Positions 34,614-44,426 of a stretch of DNA of 64,000 nucleotides are shown here, one piece after another. Location of the stretch: contig NZ_FOXH01000005.1 of the NCBI RefSeq assembly GCF_900115665.1, positions 229,897 to 293,896 on the forward strand, written 5' to 3'. The translations under genes were made by a program, and so were the position numbers. The notes beneath the pieces are model-generated. The model did not search any database and was not told where the DNA came from. It was given only the letters and a program-made list of their open reading frames with translations. Numbering within the stretch: the first letter of the stretch is position 1; the number at the start of each line of letters is the position of its first letter. Source of the DNA: Pseudarcicella hirudinis (GTDB lineage Bacteria; Bacteroidota; Bacteroidia; Cytophagales; Spirosomataceae).

Positions 34614-37600
34614 ATGAAAAAACTTCTATTATCACTACTTCTTTTAATAAGTTCGATGTACTCCTATGCGCAGGAAAGCAAAAAAGCACTTTTATGCGGT
34701 GTGGATGACTCCAAATTATCTCCTGAAACGATCAGGCAAATGCAGATGGCACCAATCTGGCTCAAACAACTCAATGCTTCAAGGGTTTCCGCCAATGAAC
34801 GTTATGTCTGCAGAATAGCCATAGAAGTAGATTCTGATACGTATAACCAGTTCGGTGGAGATACAACCCTGATTAAATATGAAGCCATGAAACAGGTGGA
34901 ATTTGTGTCAAAAATCTACGAAAAAGAGATTAATACCCAATTGGTTGTTACCCTTGTTCATTTCTGGAAAGATTCAGGAAATGATCCTTACAAAGGAATC
35001 TATGACATATTTACCTTGCTTGATAAATTCGCTGCGAAATGGAATACGGACGCTGAGCTTGTTAAACTTAGTCCGAAATATGACAAAGTAATTTATATGG
35101 TCAGCAAAGGATTTTACGGAGCTGGCGGAGTGGCATATCTTAATGGAAAACAAAGTCTTATTCCCTGGGGATTCAACGGTGATTCAAGAGGTTTAGCTAC
35201 TTTGGCACATGAAATGGGTCACAATTTTGGCTCTCCGCATACCCAAAGCTGTTCATGGCCGGGAGGCGTGATCGACTATTGTTATCCTGCTGAATCTGAC
35301 TGTTATGAAAAATCTCTCGAAATAGCCAGAGGAACTATTATGAGCTATTGCAGCGGTATAAAATCTACATTTCATCCGCTATGTCAGGCTCTGATGTATA
35401 ACCATGCTCAGACAAACTTAAAAAAAATAACCGCTTTAGATCAGGCTCCTGTTTTACCACTCAATACAACTTTTGAAAACAATACCATCCTCAACTGGGA
35501 AGCCTCTCCTTCTGCTGACAAATATTTTATCGAAATTTCCCAAACCGCAGATTTCAGTACTAAAATACTTTCAGACACATCATCTGTCAGTGCTTATAAC
35601 TGCAAAGTTTTTAAGAATAACAATCAATACTATTTCAGGGTAAAAGCCATTAATAGCCTGGGAGAAACCCCCTGGTCAAATATCAGTTCAATTCGTATTC
35701 AGGATTCCGACTTGTTACCTCCGGTTCTCACTTCTCCATTAAACAATGCCACTAATCTCCTTCAAACAAGTGATATTACCTTAAAATTTAATCCGGTTGG
35801 TTCTGCCACTTCATATGAAATACAGGTTTCCTCGTATTATGATCCGTTTTTCACAAAACCATTACAAACCCAAACGATTCAGTCAAACACTTTCACTTTC
35901 AGATCTCAAAATGATCTTCAGCTTTACTGGAGAGTCCGGGCATTAAACGGCAGCAGAAAAAGCGCATGGTCCGAAGTAAATACAATGTGGATGAGCTATA
36001 GCAGTTTTGCCCTTTCACTTCCTTTGGATGGAACAAATTTACCTCTTACATTTCCTATCGGATACTATGGGAATAATATAAACGGAGGAGCAACTGTTCG
36101 GTTTACCATATCATCTCATGAAGATTTTTCAGACCCGGTTCTTTCTAAATCATTTTCTCCTGGAAACTATCTTTCCAGAAACTATACCTGCCTGGCCGAA
36201 AACCTTTCTCCCAATACAACTTATTTTTTAAAAGCGGAGGAAATTTATGATCCTAAAGATGGATACTTAAGAGGTATGCCAAATGAACCGGCCTTTAAAA
36301 TAAGTAAAAAATTCACAACCGGTACTACTAAAATCTCCGGTCAGTGGTCATTCATTAATAGTGATAATTATCCGGCTTTAGGGCGTGATATTAAATCCCT
36401 TACTGTTGGCACAGGAAGTCTTTTCTTACAGAACAATCAGGGATTAGTAAGATTAGATACGGATAGTCTGAAAATCAGGACTTTTGATTGTTATAACACG
36501 AATGGAATACTTGGAAATACAACCACCGGAATCAGTGCGGTGGAAAGTGATAATTCGGTATGGACTTCCAATACCATCAGTAAACGAATTTCATTTAACG
36601 GGGTATTTCCAAGGTCAACCTATGCAATTTCTCAGATTAATCAGCAAACAGGCAATCCTGTTTCGGTGTTGGAATTGACGAAAGCCAATGATCCGGTTCC
36701 GGAACTCATTGATATGAAAAATAAGCTTATTTCCAGTAATTCCGGAAATTCGAGAACGTTATACCGACTTGAAAACGGTGGATTTACTTCACTTTTTACA
36801 TTTGAAAATAACCAGTCACGCTACTTTTATCCCCCAAAATGGAATGAAAAATATGCCTGGGTTCCGGCATATAACTATACCACTCAAAAGAATGAATACT
36901 GGCGTTGCGACCTAAGCAATAAAACCTCAGTTATATTCAACAGTGACAATGTTAAAGTACTGGAACAAGGGGCTTCTACTATCGATTCAGGCGTAGATTC
37001 AAAAGGTAATTTCTGGGCATTAATCTATAATAATTCTATCGGGAAATATAGGGTGATAAAATCAGATGGTAATTCCTGGCAAGACGTAGGCATTAATAAT
37101 CCTCTGATTTACAACCCCATAGAACTAGGAATTGATAGTTACGACAATATTTACGTCCTGGATCTGGGTCGGGTACTGAAATATGACGGTACAAAATGGA
37201 AAAACCTGGGCTCATCACCTCTGAATATCAATGGTTATGAAAATTCAGGAATCGGAGAACTAACCATTGACAATTCCGGGAAATTATGGTTTAATAATTT
37301 CTATTACGGCCTGATCCGTTTTGATCCTTGCGACGGATCTCTTGCCAAACCCGAACTCTCTGCAACAGCTTCTGCTATAGAACTGGGACAAAGCAGTTCT
37401 ATCACTGCAAAAGGCTGTACCAATGTCGTATGGAACTGGAAAAACAACAAGGAGTCTGTTTCTAAACCAGTAACACCTGGGAATAATAAGCTAGACATTA
37501 CTCCTGCCCTCAGCACTACTTATACTGCCCGTTGTTATGAAGATGGATGTATGAGTGCTCCGGTTAATTTAGCGATAACCGTTTTACCGGCCTTGACACT

Positions 37601-38588
37601 CAATAACCTCGGGAAAGCTCAGAATTGTCCGGGAGATACCCTCAAAGTTGGTACAAAAATCTCGGGTGAGTTTGATATAAGTAATCAATTTAAAGCCTAT
37701 TTATATGCCGCTGCAAGCTCCACTTCTTTAAATATAGCTGGGCAAGGAAAAGACTTGAGTTTCTCATTGCCAAACTCTTTATCCGCAGGCAAATATTACC
37801 TCAGACTCGAAGGATCCTCTCCTAAAGTTTTATCCAAAGATTCCTTAGAAATCAATATCCTTGCCACTCCTTCTGTGACAACAACCGGAGCTGCGGGATG
37901 TATTGGAGCTAATATTTCAATCGGGGCAACGGGTGGTGATAGTTACCTTTGGAAAGGGCCAAATGCCTTTACTTCCTCCCTTCAAAATCCTGCATTTTCC
38001 AATATAAATCCCAGTTATGCAGGGGCTTATCTTGTTACAGTTACAGGAACAAACGGGTGTAGAAATACCGGCACAGCCAATGTGGTAGTGAATCCCAATC
38101 CAAATGCAACAGCTTCTGTTTCAAGCGTGGTATATGAGGGGTTGGATGTGCAACTTCTGGCTTCAGGAGGTACGTCCTACTCATGGTCAGGCCCGGGAAA
38201 TTATTCTTCTGCTGAACAAAACCCAATCATAAAACGGATCAGCAAAAGTATCCATGCAGGAACCTATGTAGTGAATGTCACCGATGCAAACGGATGTAAA
38301 GCCAATGCACAGACTGAATTGAAAATCGAAACAGCGCTGGCCAACGAGCAGGAATCTAATTCCGATTTCAAGGTTTATCCTAACCCGGCAAGTGACAAAA
38401 TTCAGATTGTAACAGGTCTGGAAGGTGAAGCAACTATTCAGCTTTACGATGCTACGGGCAAAGAAATCAGCACCCAAATCTTCCTCAGACAAACCACCAT
38501 TCCGGTCAGAAACTTAGCCAGAGGTACTTATTTCTTTATTATCCAGCAAAAAGATAAAAAGACCACAGGGAAGGTCAGACTGGAGTAA
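34614..38588 (+). CDS. Secreted M12-like (reprolysin-type) metalloprotease with T9SS sorting domain, copy 1
   Basis: A 1324-residue exported zinc protease. The signal peptide (1-20, ending SYAQ) is followed by a metzincin domain (about 65-285) with the zinc site HEMGHNFGSPH (199-209) and a Met-turn in GTIMSYC. Fibronectin-III-like domains follow (about 295-480), including 'YYFRVKAINSLGETPWSNIS'. A long beta-rich region (about 585-905) has repeats like 'DSKGNFWALIYNN' and 'DNSGKLWFNNF' that suggest a beta-propeller. Two Ig/PKD-like domains come next, then a type A T9SS C-terminal sorting domain (about 1250-1324, KVYPNPASDKIQI ... GTYFFIIQ). It would cross the outer membrane by the T9SS. A tandem paralogue follows, and it has its own terminator. 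Confidence 0.9.
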   Translation: MKKLLLSLLLLISSMYSYAQESKKALLCGVDDSKLSPETIRQMQMAPIWLKQLNASRVSANERYVCRIAIEVDSDTYNQFGGDTTLIKYEAMKQVEFVSKIYEKEINTQLVVTLVHFWKDSGNDPYKGIYDIFTLLDKFAAKWNTDAELVKLSPKYDKVIYMVSKGFYGAGGVAYLNGKQSLIPWGFNGDSRGLATLAHEMGHNFGSPHTQSCSWPGGVIDYCYPAESDCYEKSLEIARGTIMSYCSGIKSTFHPLCQALMYNHAQTNLKKITALDQAPVLPLNTTFENNTILNWEASPSADKYFIEISQTADFSTKILSDTSSVSAYNCKVFKNNNQYYFRVKAINSLGETPWSNISSIRIQDSDLLPPVLTSPLNNATNLLQTSDITLKFNPVGSATSYEIQVSSYYDPFFTKPLQTQTIQSNTFTFRSQNDLQLYWRVRALNGSRKSAWSEVNTMWMSYSSFALSLPLDGTNLPLTFPIGYYGNNINGGATVRFTISSHEDFSDPVLSKSFSPGNYLSRNYTCLAENLSPNTTYFLKAEEIYDPKDGYLRGMPNEPAFKISKKFTTGTTKISGQWSFINSDNYPALGRDIKSLTVGTGSLFLQNNQGLVRLDTDSLKIRTFDCYNTNGILGNTTTGISAVESDNSVWTSNTISKRISFNGVFPRSTYAISQINQQTGNPVSVLELTKANDPVPELIDMKNKLISSNSGNSRTLYRLENGGFTSLFTFENNQSRYFYPPKWNEKYAWVPAYNYTTQKNEYWRCDLSNKTSVIFNSDNVKVLEQGASTIDSGVDSKGNFWALIYNNSIGKYRVIKSDGNSWQDVGINNPLIYNPIELGIDSYDNIYVLDLGRVLKYDGTKWKNLGSSPLNINGYENSGIGELTIDNSGKLWFNNFYYGLIRFDPCDGSLAKPELSATASAIELGQSSSITAKGCTNVVWNWKNNKESVSKPVTPGNNKLDITPALSTTYTARCYEDGCMSAPVNLAITVLPALTLNNLGKAQNCPGDTLKVGTKISGEFDISNQFKAYLYAAASSTSLNIAGQGKDLSFSLPNSLSAGKYYLRLEGSSPKVLSKDSLEINILATPSVTTTGAAGCIGANISIGATGGDSYLWKGPNAFTSSLQNPAFSNINPSYAGAYLVTVTGTNGCRNTGTANVVVNPNPNATASVSSVVYEGLDVQLLASGGTSYSWSGPGNYSSAEQNPIIKRISKSIHAGTYVVNVTDANGCKANAQTELKIETALANEQESNSDFKVYPNPASDKIQIVTGLEGEATIQLYDATGKEISTQIFLRQTTIPVRNLARGTYFFIIQQKDKKTTGKVRLE

Positions 38589-38603
38589 AATTATCGGTAA
38601 AAC
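37837..38603 (+). repeat. Homogenised 3' repeat, copy A
   Basis: This ~765-bp stretch recurs at 41949-42718. I count about 14 differences, and none between about 37970 and 38360. Identity starts within the codons for a Ser-Lys-Asp-Ser segment and extends through the stop codon into 15 bp of untranslated sequence. Confidence 0.9.
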
Positions 38604-38638
38604 AAGGATGTTTTGATTTTTAAAACACCCTTGTTTTT
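38601..38638 (+). terminator. Terminator of metalloprotease copy 1
   Basis: AACAAGGATGTTTT (38601-38614) pairs with AAAACACCCTTGTT (38622-38635), with one mismatch, and a T-run follows. The near-identical 3' sequence of copy 2 diverges just as this stem begins. Confidence 0.8.
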
Positions 38639-38762
38639 GCTTAATCCTTTAATTTTGTATCTGTACATTTATAAAATAATTACTCATATAAACATTTTAC
38701 CCAAGGTCATTAATATCAAATGCCTGTATTAAAATTGATACACTTTATTTAATCCATAATCC

Positions 38763-41700
38763 ATGAAAAAACTTTTACCGCTATTACTGATTTTAATATA
38801 CTCATACCTATCCTTCTCTCAAAAACAAGAAAAAGCATTTGTTTGCGGTGTCAACGACTCCAACCTTTCCCCCGAAACCATCCGGCAAATGCAGATGGCA
38901 CCGACCTGGCTAAAACAACGAAATGAGTCAAAGATTTCCACAAATGAACGATACATTTGCAGAATTGCTATTGAGATTGATTCCGAAACCTATAATCTCT
39001 TTGGTGGAGATACAACGCTGATTAAATATGAAGTTATGAAGCAAATTAACATGGTTTCTAAAATTTACGAAAAAGAAATCAATACTCAATTAATAGTAAC
39101 ACTTGTTCATTTCTGGAAAGACCCTAATCTAGATCCATATCGAGTAACTTATGATATTTTTCAATTACTTTCTATAACAAATAAAGTCCGGTTAACAGAT
39201 CCTATGCTAAAATCATTGGACTCAGTATATGATAAGATAATGTATATCACAACCAGAGATTATAGTGGAGCAGGAGGGGTCGCTGTTATGGGAGGTAAAG
39301 AATGTGTTGTAAAATGGGGTACATTCTATACATTGTTAGCTCATGAATTAGGACATAACTTTGGATCACCACATACACAAAGTTGTGATTGGCCAAATGG
39401 ACCTATTGATTACTGTTACCCTGCCGAGGCTAACTGTTATGAAAAGTCCTTAGAGAATTCCGCAGGAACATTTATGAGTTATTGCATTAACATAAAACAA
39501 ACTTTTCACCCTATGTGTCAAGTTCTAATGCAAAACTATGCTAAAACTTATTTTCAAAAAATAGCATCTTTACCTTTAGCTCCGGTTTTACCTTCTTCAA
39601 TTGCGTTTGAAAATAGTACAATCATTAGCTGGCAACCGGTTTCATCTGCAGAAAAATACTTAATTGAAGCTTCTAATTCCCCAAACTTTAATACTCTTAT
39701 TCTTTCCGATTCTTCTGAATTCAGTGCATATAATTTTAAATCATCCGAAAGTAACAACAGATACTTTATAAGAGTAAAATCTGTTAACAGATTCGGAGAA
39801 TCAGCCTGGTCTAATATATCAGTCATTAATATTCCTGATTCTAAATTACTACCACCAGAACCTATGTCCCCTCTCAATAATTCGGTAAACTTTTTTCAAA
39901 ATCGCGATGTAACATTAAAATTTAAAAAGGTCGCATCTGCTTCTTCATATGAGGTACAGATAACACAATATAATGATCCTTATTTTTCATACCCAACACC
40001 GCAAGTTGCATTAACAAATGAATTTACTTTCAGGTTACCAGAAGCCGACCATATTTTTTGGCGAGTCCGGGCGATTAAAGGATCGTCCATAAAAAGTCCT
40101 TGGTCAGAAGCTAATTCCATATGGCTGAATAATAAGGATATAGACAATAATAATCTTATAACTATTCCTTCTAAAGGTATAAACTTACCTCAAAGCTTTC
40201 CCATTGGTTATTCCCCAATTAAGAATGCAAGTGGAGCTACTGTCCGCTTCATAATATCAAATAATGAAGATTTTACTGTACCTGTTATAACCAAGACATT
40301 CTTGCCAAGCAATTACTCAAATCGATATTATACTTGTATGGCAGAAGATTTATCACCAAATACTACATACTTTGTCAAAGTAGAACAATTTTATGAGCAA
40401 AACGGATTTCTACCTCCTGGTATTAAATTTTCCTCAATTCAAACATTTAAAACCGGATCTAAAAAAGCTTCAAATCGTTGGTCATTCATAAATAATGACA
40501 AAAACCATAACCTTGAGAGGGATATTTATTCTATTATTTCAGGAAAGGATAATATTTTTATTCAAAATAGCCAAGGAATAGTTAAAATAAGTATAGACAG
40601 CTTAAAAGAAACAAACATTAATATTAAAAATACAAATGGATCAATTGGAAATATTCCTTTGGGAATAAGTACTGTAGACTATAATAATACCATTTGGGTA
40701 ATTAACCAAATAAGTAAACGAAACGTATTTGATGGTGTATTTCCGAGACCTGTTTACTCATTATCACAAATAGATCAACTAACAGGTAAGACAATTAGTG
40801 AAACGGAATTAATTAACCTAGAAAATACTACTCCTATGACTCTTGATATGGTTAATAAGATTATTTATTGCAATTCAAAGAATTCTACGATTTTATACCG
40901 TTTAGAAGGTAATACAATTATTCCTTTCCTGAAAACGGATAAAAACGTTTTAACGAATCGTCCGGTTTGGAATGATAAATTTGCCTGGACACAAGTATAT
41001 AATCAAAATTCAAGAGAGTATGAACTTTGGCAATATGATTTAATTACTAAAAATTATATTATACATAATAAATATAATGATCCTGGTATTGGTAATTCTT
41101 TTGCAGATTTTGGTTTAGATTCTAAAGGGAACTACTGGGCTATAGCATATGACAATCATTATAAACTTTTAAAATTTGATGGTGCAATTTGGCAAACATT
41201 TGACGAAACCAATTCCATAATAGATACCCCATCCGAAATTGGTTTTGATAATTGGGGAAATATTTTTGTAGTTGATAATAATAGAATTTTAAAGTACGAT
41301 GGGAAAAATTGGAAAGAGGTAGGTCGAACCCCATTTATAACCAATCCCTCCGAAAAAAAGCTACTTAGCGATATGATTGTCGACTCTAATGGAAACCTAT
41401 GGTTCAATAATATTGGCTTTGGACTACTTCGTTTTACTCCATGTGATATCACCATCATAAAGCCCGAGCTTTCAGCTTCAAAGACTATTTTAGAATACGG
41501 GGAAAGCACTTACCTTAAGGCCGAAGGGTGTACAAATGTATTATGGAATTGGCAAAATGCTAAATATCCAAATGAGGAATTATATAACCCTGGAAAGATA
41601 GAATTAAAAATCACCCCCAATTACACAACTACCTATACAGCACGTTGTTATGAGCAAGATTGTACAAGTAATCCAACGAACTTAACAATAACAGTTTCAC

Positions 41701-42707
41701 CTACAATCACTTTAGACAATATTATAAATAATACTTTCTGTCAAGGAGATTCCTTAAAGGTAATAGCAAATATTAACGGAGATGTCAATTGGGATAATGA
41801 ATTTAACGCCTATTTCTTATCAAATAAGAACCTAAACCATTTGCCTTTAATAACTTATAATTATGGCTCTCATTTTCAATTTCCGCTTTCAAATTCTATA
41901 CCAGCGGGTAAATATTATTTAAAGATGACAGCATCCTCCCCTAAAATGTTATCCAAAGATTCCTTAGAAATCAATATCCTTGCCACTCCTTCTGTTACTG
42001 CAACCGGAGCTGCGGGATGTATTGGAGCTAATATTTCAATCGGGGCAACGGGTGGTGATAGTTATCTTTGGAAAGGGCCAAATTCCTTTACTTCCTCCCT
42101 TCAAAATCCTGCATTTTCCAATATAAATCCCAGTTATGCAGGGGCTTATCTTGTTACAGTTACAGGAACAAACGGGTGTAGAAATACCGGCACAGCCAAT
42201 GTGGTAGTGAATCCCAATCCAAATGCAACAGCTTCTGTTTCAAGCGTGGTATATGAGGGGTTGGATGTGCAACTTCTGGCTTCAGGAGGTACGTCCTACT
42301 CATGGTCAGGCCCGGGAAATTATTCTTCTGCTGAACAAAACCCAATCATAAAACGGATCAGCAAAAGTATCCATGCAGGAACCTATGTAGTGAATGTCAC
42401 CGATGCAAACGGATGTAAAGCCAATGCACAGACTGAATTGAAAATCGAAACAGCGCTGGCCAACGAGCAGGAATCTAATACCGATTTCAAGGTTTATCCT
42501 AACCCGGCAAGTGACAAAATTCAGATTGTAACAGGTCTGGAAGGTGAAGCAACTATTCAGCTTTATGATGCTTCCGGTAAAGAAATCAGCACCCAAATCT
42601 TCCTCAGACAAACCACCATTCCGGTCAGAAACTTAGCCAGAGGTACTTATTTCTTCATCATCCAGCAAAAAGATAAAAAGACCACAGGGAAGGTCAGGCT
42701 TGAGTAA
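38763..42707 (+). CDS. Secreted M12-like metalloprotease with T9SS sorting domain, copy 2
   Basis: A 1314-residue paralogue of the preceding protein with the same domain order: signal peptide (about 1-20), metzincin domain with HELGHNFGSPH (194-204) and Met-turn GTFMSYC, Fn3-like domains, propeller-like region, Ig/PKD-like domains and the T9SS sorting domain. The N-terminal domain is closely similar, the middle has diverged, and the last ~765 bp match copy 1 almost base for base. The divergent part is visibly more AT-rich than copy 1. It lacks copy 1's terminator, and the ADP-ribosylglycohydrolase gene starts 56 bp after its stop, so the two may share a transcript. Confidence 0.9.
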   Translation: MKKLLPLLLILIYSYLSFSQKQEKAFVCGVNDSNLSPETIRQMQMAPTWLKQRNESKISTNERYICRIAIEIDSETYNLFGGDTTLIKYEVMKQINMVSKIYEKEINTQLIVTLVHFWKDPNLDPYRVTYDIFQLLSITNKVRLTDPMLKSLDSVYDKIMYITTRDYSGAGGVAVMGGKECVVKWGTFYTLLAHELGHNFGSPHTQSCDWPNGPIDYCYPAEANCYEKSLENSAGTFMSYCINIKQTFHPMCQVLMQNYAKTYFQKIASLPLAPVLPSSIAFENSTIISWQPVSSAEKYLIEASNSPNFNTLILSDSSEFSAYNFKSSESNNRYFIRVKSVNRFGESAWSNISVINIPDSKLLPPEPMSPLNNSVNFFQNRDVTLKFKKVASASSYEVQITQYNDPYFSYPTPQVALTNEFTFRLPEADHIFWRVRAIKGSSIKSPWSEANSIWLNNKDIDNNNLITIPSKGINLPQSFPIGYSPIKNASGATVRFIISNNEDFTVPVITKTFLPSNYSNRYYTCMAEDLSPNTTYFVKVEQFYEQNGFLPPGIKFSSIQTFKTGSKKASNRWSFINNDKNHNLERDIYSIISGKDNIFIQNSQGIVKISIDSLKETNINIKNTNGSIGNIPLGISTVDYNNTIWVINQISKRNVFDGVFPRPVYSLSQIDQLTGKTISETELINLENTTPMTLDMVNKIIYCNSKNSTILYRLEGNTIIPFLKTDKNVLTNRPVWNDKFAWTQVYNQNSREYELWQYDLITKNYIIHNKYNDPGIGNSFADFGLDSKGNYWAIAYDNHYKLLKFDGAIWQTFDETNSIIDTPSEIGFDNWGNIFVVDNNRILKYDGKNWKEVGRTPFITNPSEKKLLSDMIVDSNGNLWFNNIGFGLLRFTPCDITIIKPELSASKTILEYGESTYLKAEGCTNVLWNWQNAKYPNEELYNPGKIELKITPNYTTTYTARCYEQDCTSNPTNLTITVSPTITLDNIINNTFCQGDSLKVIANINGDVNWDNEFNAYFLSNKNLNHLPLITYNYGSHFQFPLSNSIPAGKYYLKMTASSPKMLSKDSLEINILATPSVTATGAAGCIGANISIGATGGDSYLWKGPNSFTSSLQNPAFSNINPSYAGAYLVTVTGTNGCRNTGTANVVVNPNPNATASVSSVVYEGLDVQLLASGGTSYSWSGPGNYSSAEQNPIIKRISKSIHAGTYVVNVTDANGCKANAQTELKIETALANEQESNTDFKVYPNPASDKIQIVTGLEGEATIQLYDASGKEISTQIFLRQTTIPVRNLARGTYFFIIQQKDKKTTGKVRLE

Positions 42708-42718
42708 AATTATCGGTA
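41949..42718 (+). repeat. Homogenised 3' repeat, copy B
   Basis: Second copy of the near-identical block in tandem orientation, about 4.1 kb from copy A. It covers the Ig/PKD-like domains, the sorting domain, the stop codon and a few bases beyond. Confidence 0.9.
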
Positions 42719-42763
42719 AAATGATAGGATTTCTATTTGAAACAATTCTCTCTTTCCATTACA

Positions 42764-44350
42764 ATGAACCGAAAAACTATGAAAAAGTTGCTGATAATCT
42801 CCGCATTGCTGGGATTTCTATTTAAAACTGATGCCCAATACAATAAATCTGTCACCCTTACCAAAGACCAGTTAAAGGATAAAATCAAAGGGGGCTGGGC
42901 TGGCCAAACGATTGGCGTAACCTTCGGTGGGCCAATGGAATTCAAATACAATGGTACAATCATCAATGAATATCAGCCTGTTCCCTGGTACGATGGTTAT
43001 CTGAAAAAATGTATGGAGCAGAATCCGGGCTTATATGATGATTTGTATATGGACCTGACTTTTGTAGAAGTATTTGAACGGGAAGGTCTTGATGCACCCG
43101 TAACTTCTCATGCAAAAGCATATGCCAATGCGGGATATGCGCTATGGCATGCCAATCAGGTTGGCCGATACAATATTTTGCATGGCATAATGCCTCCTCA
43201 GTCCGGTCATTGGGAAAATAATCCTCATGCAGATTGTATTGATTATCAGATTGAATGCGATTTTGCAGGATTAATGTCGCCCGGTATGCCTAATACAGCC
43301 GCTCAGATTTCAGACAAAATCGGCCATATTATGAATTATGGAGACGGGTATTACGGGGGTGTATTTCTGGGCGCCTGTTATACCTTAGCTTTTGTTTCGA
43401 AAGACATCAATTACATTATTGAAGAATCTTTAAAAACCATCCCCAGACAAAGTAACTATTATAAATGCATCGCCGATGTTATAAAATGGCATAAAATGTA
43501 TCCTAATGACTGGAAAAAGACCTGGTATGAGATTCAGAATAAATGGTCGGAAGATATTGGCTGTCCGGACGGAGTTTTTGCCCCTTTTAATATAGATGCT
43601 ACCATTAATTCCGCCTATGTTGTACTGGGTTTATTATATGGCAAAGGCGATTTTACCAAAACAATGGAGATCACCACGCGATGCGGACAAGATGCCGATT
43701 GTAACCCTTCTTCCGCCGGAGGTATTTTAGGAACCATGCTTGGATACTCCTCTATTCCGGCCTATTGGAAAATGGGTTTAAAAGAAGCTGAAAATATTGA
43801 TTTCAAATATACCACAACGTCTTTAAACAAGGTATACGAAATCGGGTTTAAGCATGCTTTGCAAAATATCGAACGGAACGGTGGCAAAATCAGTAATAAT
43901 TCTGTAAAAATAGCCTTACAAACCCCGGAAGCAGTAAAGTTTGAAAAGAGCTTTGACGGGACATATCCGGTTGACAAACAATATGTTTATAAAAGTCTAA
44001 ATGATGAATACGCCTTTGATTTTGAAGGAACTGGCTATGTGGTAAAAGGGGAAACAGCCAAATGGGCTTCGGAGAGTCCGTACGTTCTCAAAATGGAAGT
44101 ATATGTAGATGGGAAAGTGCAGGAAATAGCTGAATTACCAACAGCTTTTACCACACGCAGGCATGAATTATGCTGGAATTATAAACTTCCCAAAGGAAAA
44201 CACAACGTTAAACTGAAATTATTAAATCCGGATAAAGAGCATGATTGCCGGATTACAGATATTTTAATTTATAGTGATAAACCTGATTCAGAAGCAAATC
44301 AGACTGTTTTCCGATTTGGGCAGCCTGTTAAGAAAATGGCAAAACCATAA
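42764..44350 (+). CDS. Secreted ADP-ribosylglycohydrolase family protein
   Basis: A DraG/ARH-fold protein with a signal peptide (MKKLLIISALLGFLFKTDAQ within the first 25 residues), so it acts outside the cytoplasm, unlike classic DraG. The helical DraG core (about 30-370) has 'KDKIKGGWAGQTIGVTFGGPMEF', the first metal-site region 'LYDDLYMDLTFVEVF' and the second 'GQDADCNPSSAGGILGTMLG', where DraG has a GGDTDTN-like motif. A C-terminal beta-rich extension of about 130 residues follows. The true substrate is unknown; relatives remove ADP-ribose from proteins or small molecules. Start: ATG 42764 or ATG 42779; a TTG at 42737 is less likely. Confidence 0.87.
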   Translation: MNRKTMKKLLIISALLGFLFKTDAQYNKSVTLTKDQLKDKIKGGWAGQTIGVTFGGPMEFKYNGTIINEYQPVPWYDGYLKKCMEQNPGLYDDLYMDLTFVEVFEREGLDAPVTSHAKAYANAGYALWHANQVGRYNILHGIMPPQSGHWENNPHADCIDYQIECDFAGLMSPGMPNTAAQISDKIGHIMNYGDGYYGGVFLGACYTLAFVSKDINYIIEESLKTIPRQSNYYKCIADVIKWHKMYPNDWKKTWYEIQNKWSEDIGCPDGVFAPFNIDATINSAYVVLGLLYGKGDFTKTMEITTRCGQDADCNPSSAGGILGTMLGYSSIPAYWKMGLKEAENIDFKYTTTSLNKVYEIGFKHALQNIERNGGKISNNSVKIALQTPEAVKFEKSFDGTYPVDKQYVYKSLNDEYAFDFEGTGYVVKGETAKWASESPYVLKMEVYVDGKVQEIAELPTAFTTRRHELCWNYKLPKGKHNVKLKLLNPDKEHDCRITDILIYSDKPDSEANQTVFRFGQPVKKMAKP

Positions 44351-44360
44351 TTGTTCCGGT

Positions 44361-44411
44361 ATTATGATAAGGGAAATCATACCTGTTTGTCATCATTTCC
44401 CTTATCATAAT
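44361..44411. terminator. Bidirectional terminator after the ADP-ribosylglycohydrolase gene
   Basis: A 17-bp perfect stem, 44361-44377 and 44395-44411, has a 17-nt loop between convergent genes. It lies 10 bp after one stop and 15 bp before the other. Confidence 0.8.
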
Positions 44412-44426
44412 CTTATTGTTTCCCGT

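Noticed and set aside
38041-38492. Antisense frames in the metalloprotease tails, present in both copies
   Set aside because: They repeat only because the sense sequence is duplicated; no signal for separate expression.
41140-41509. Minus-strand frames within metalloprotease copy 2
   Set aside because: Shadow frames of a well-supported sense gene.
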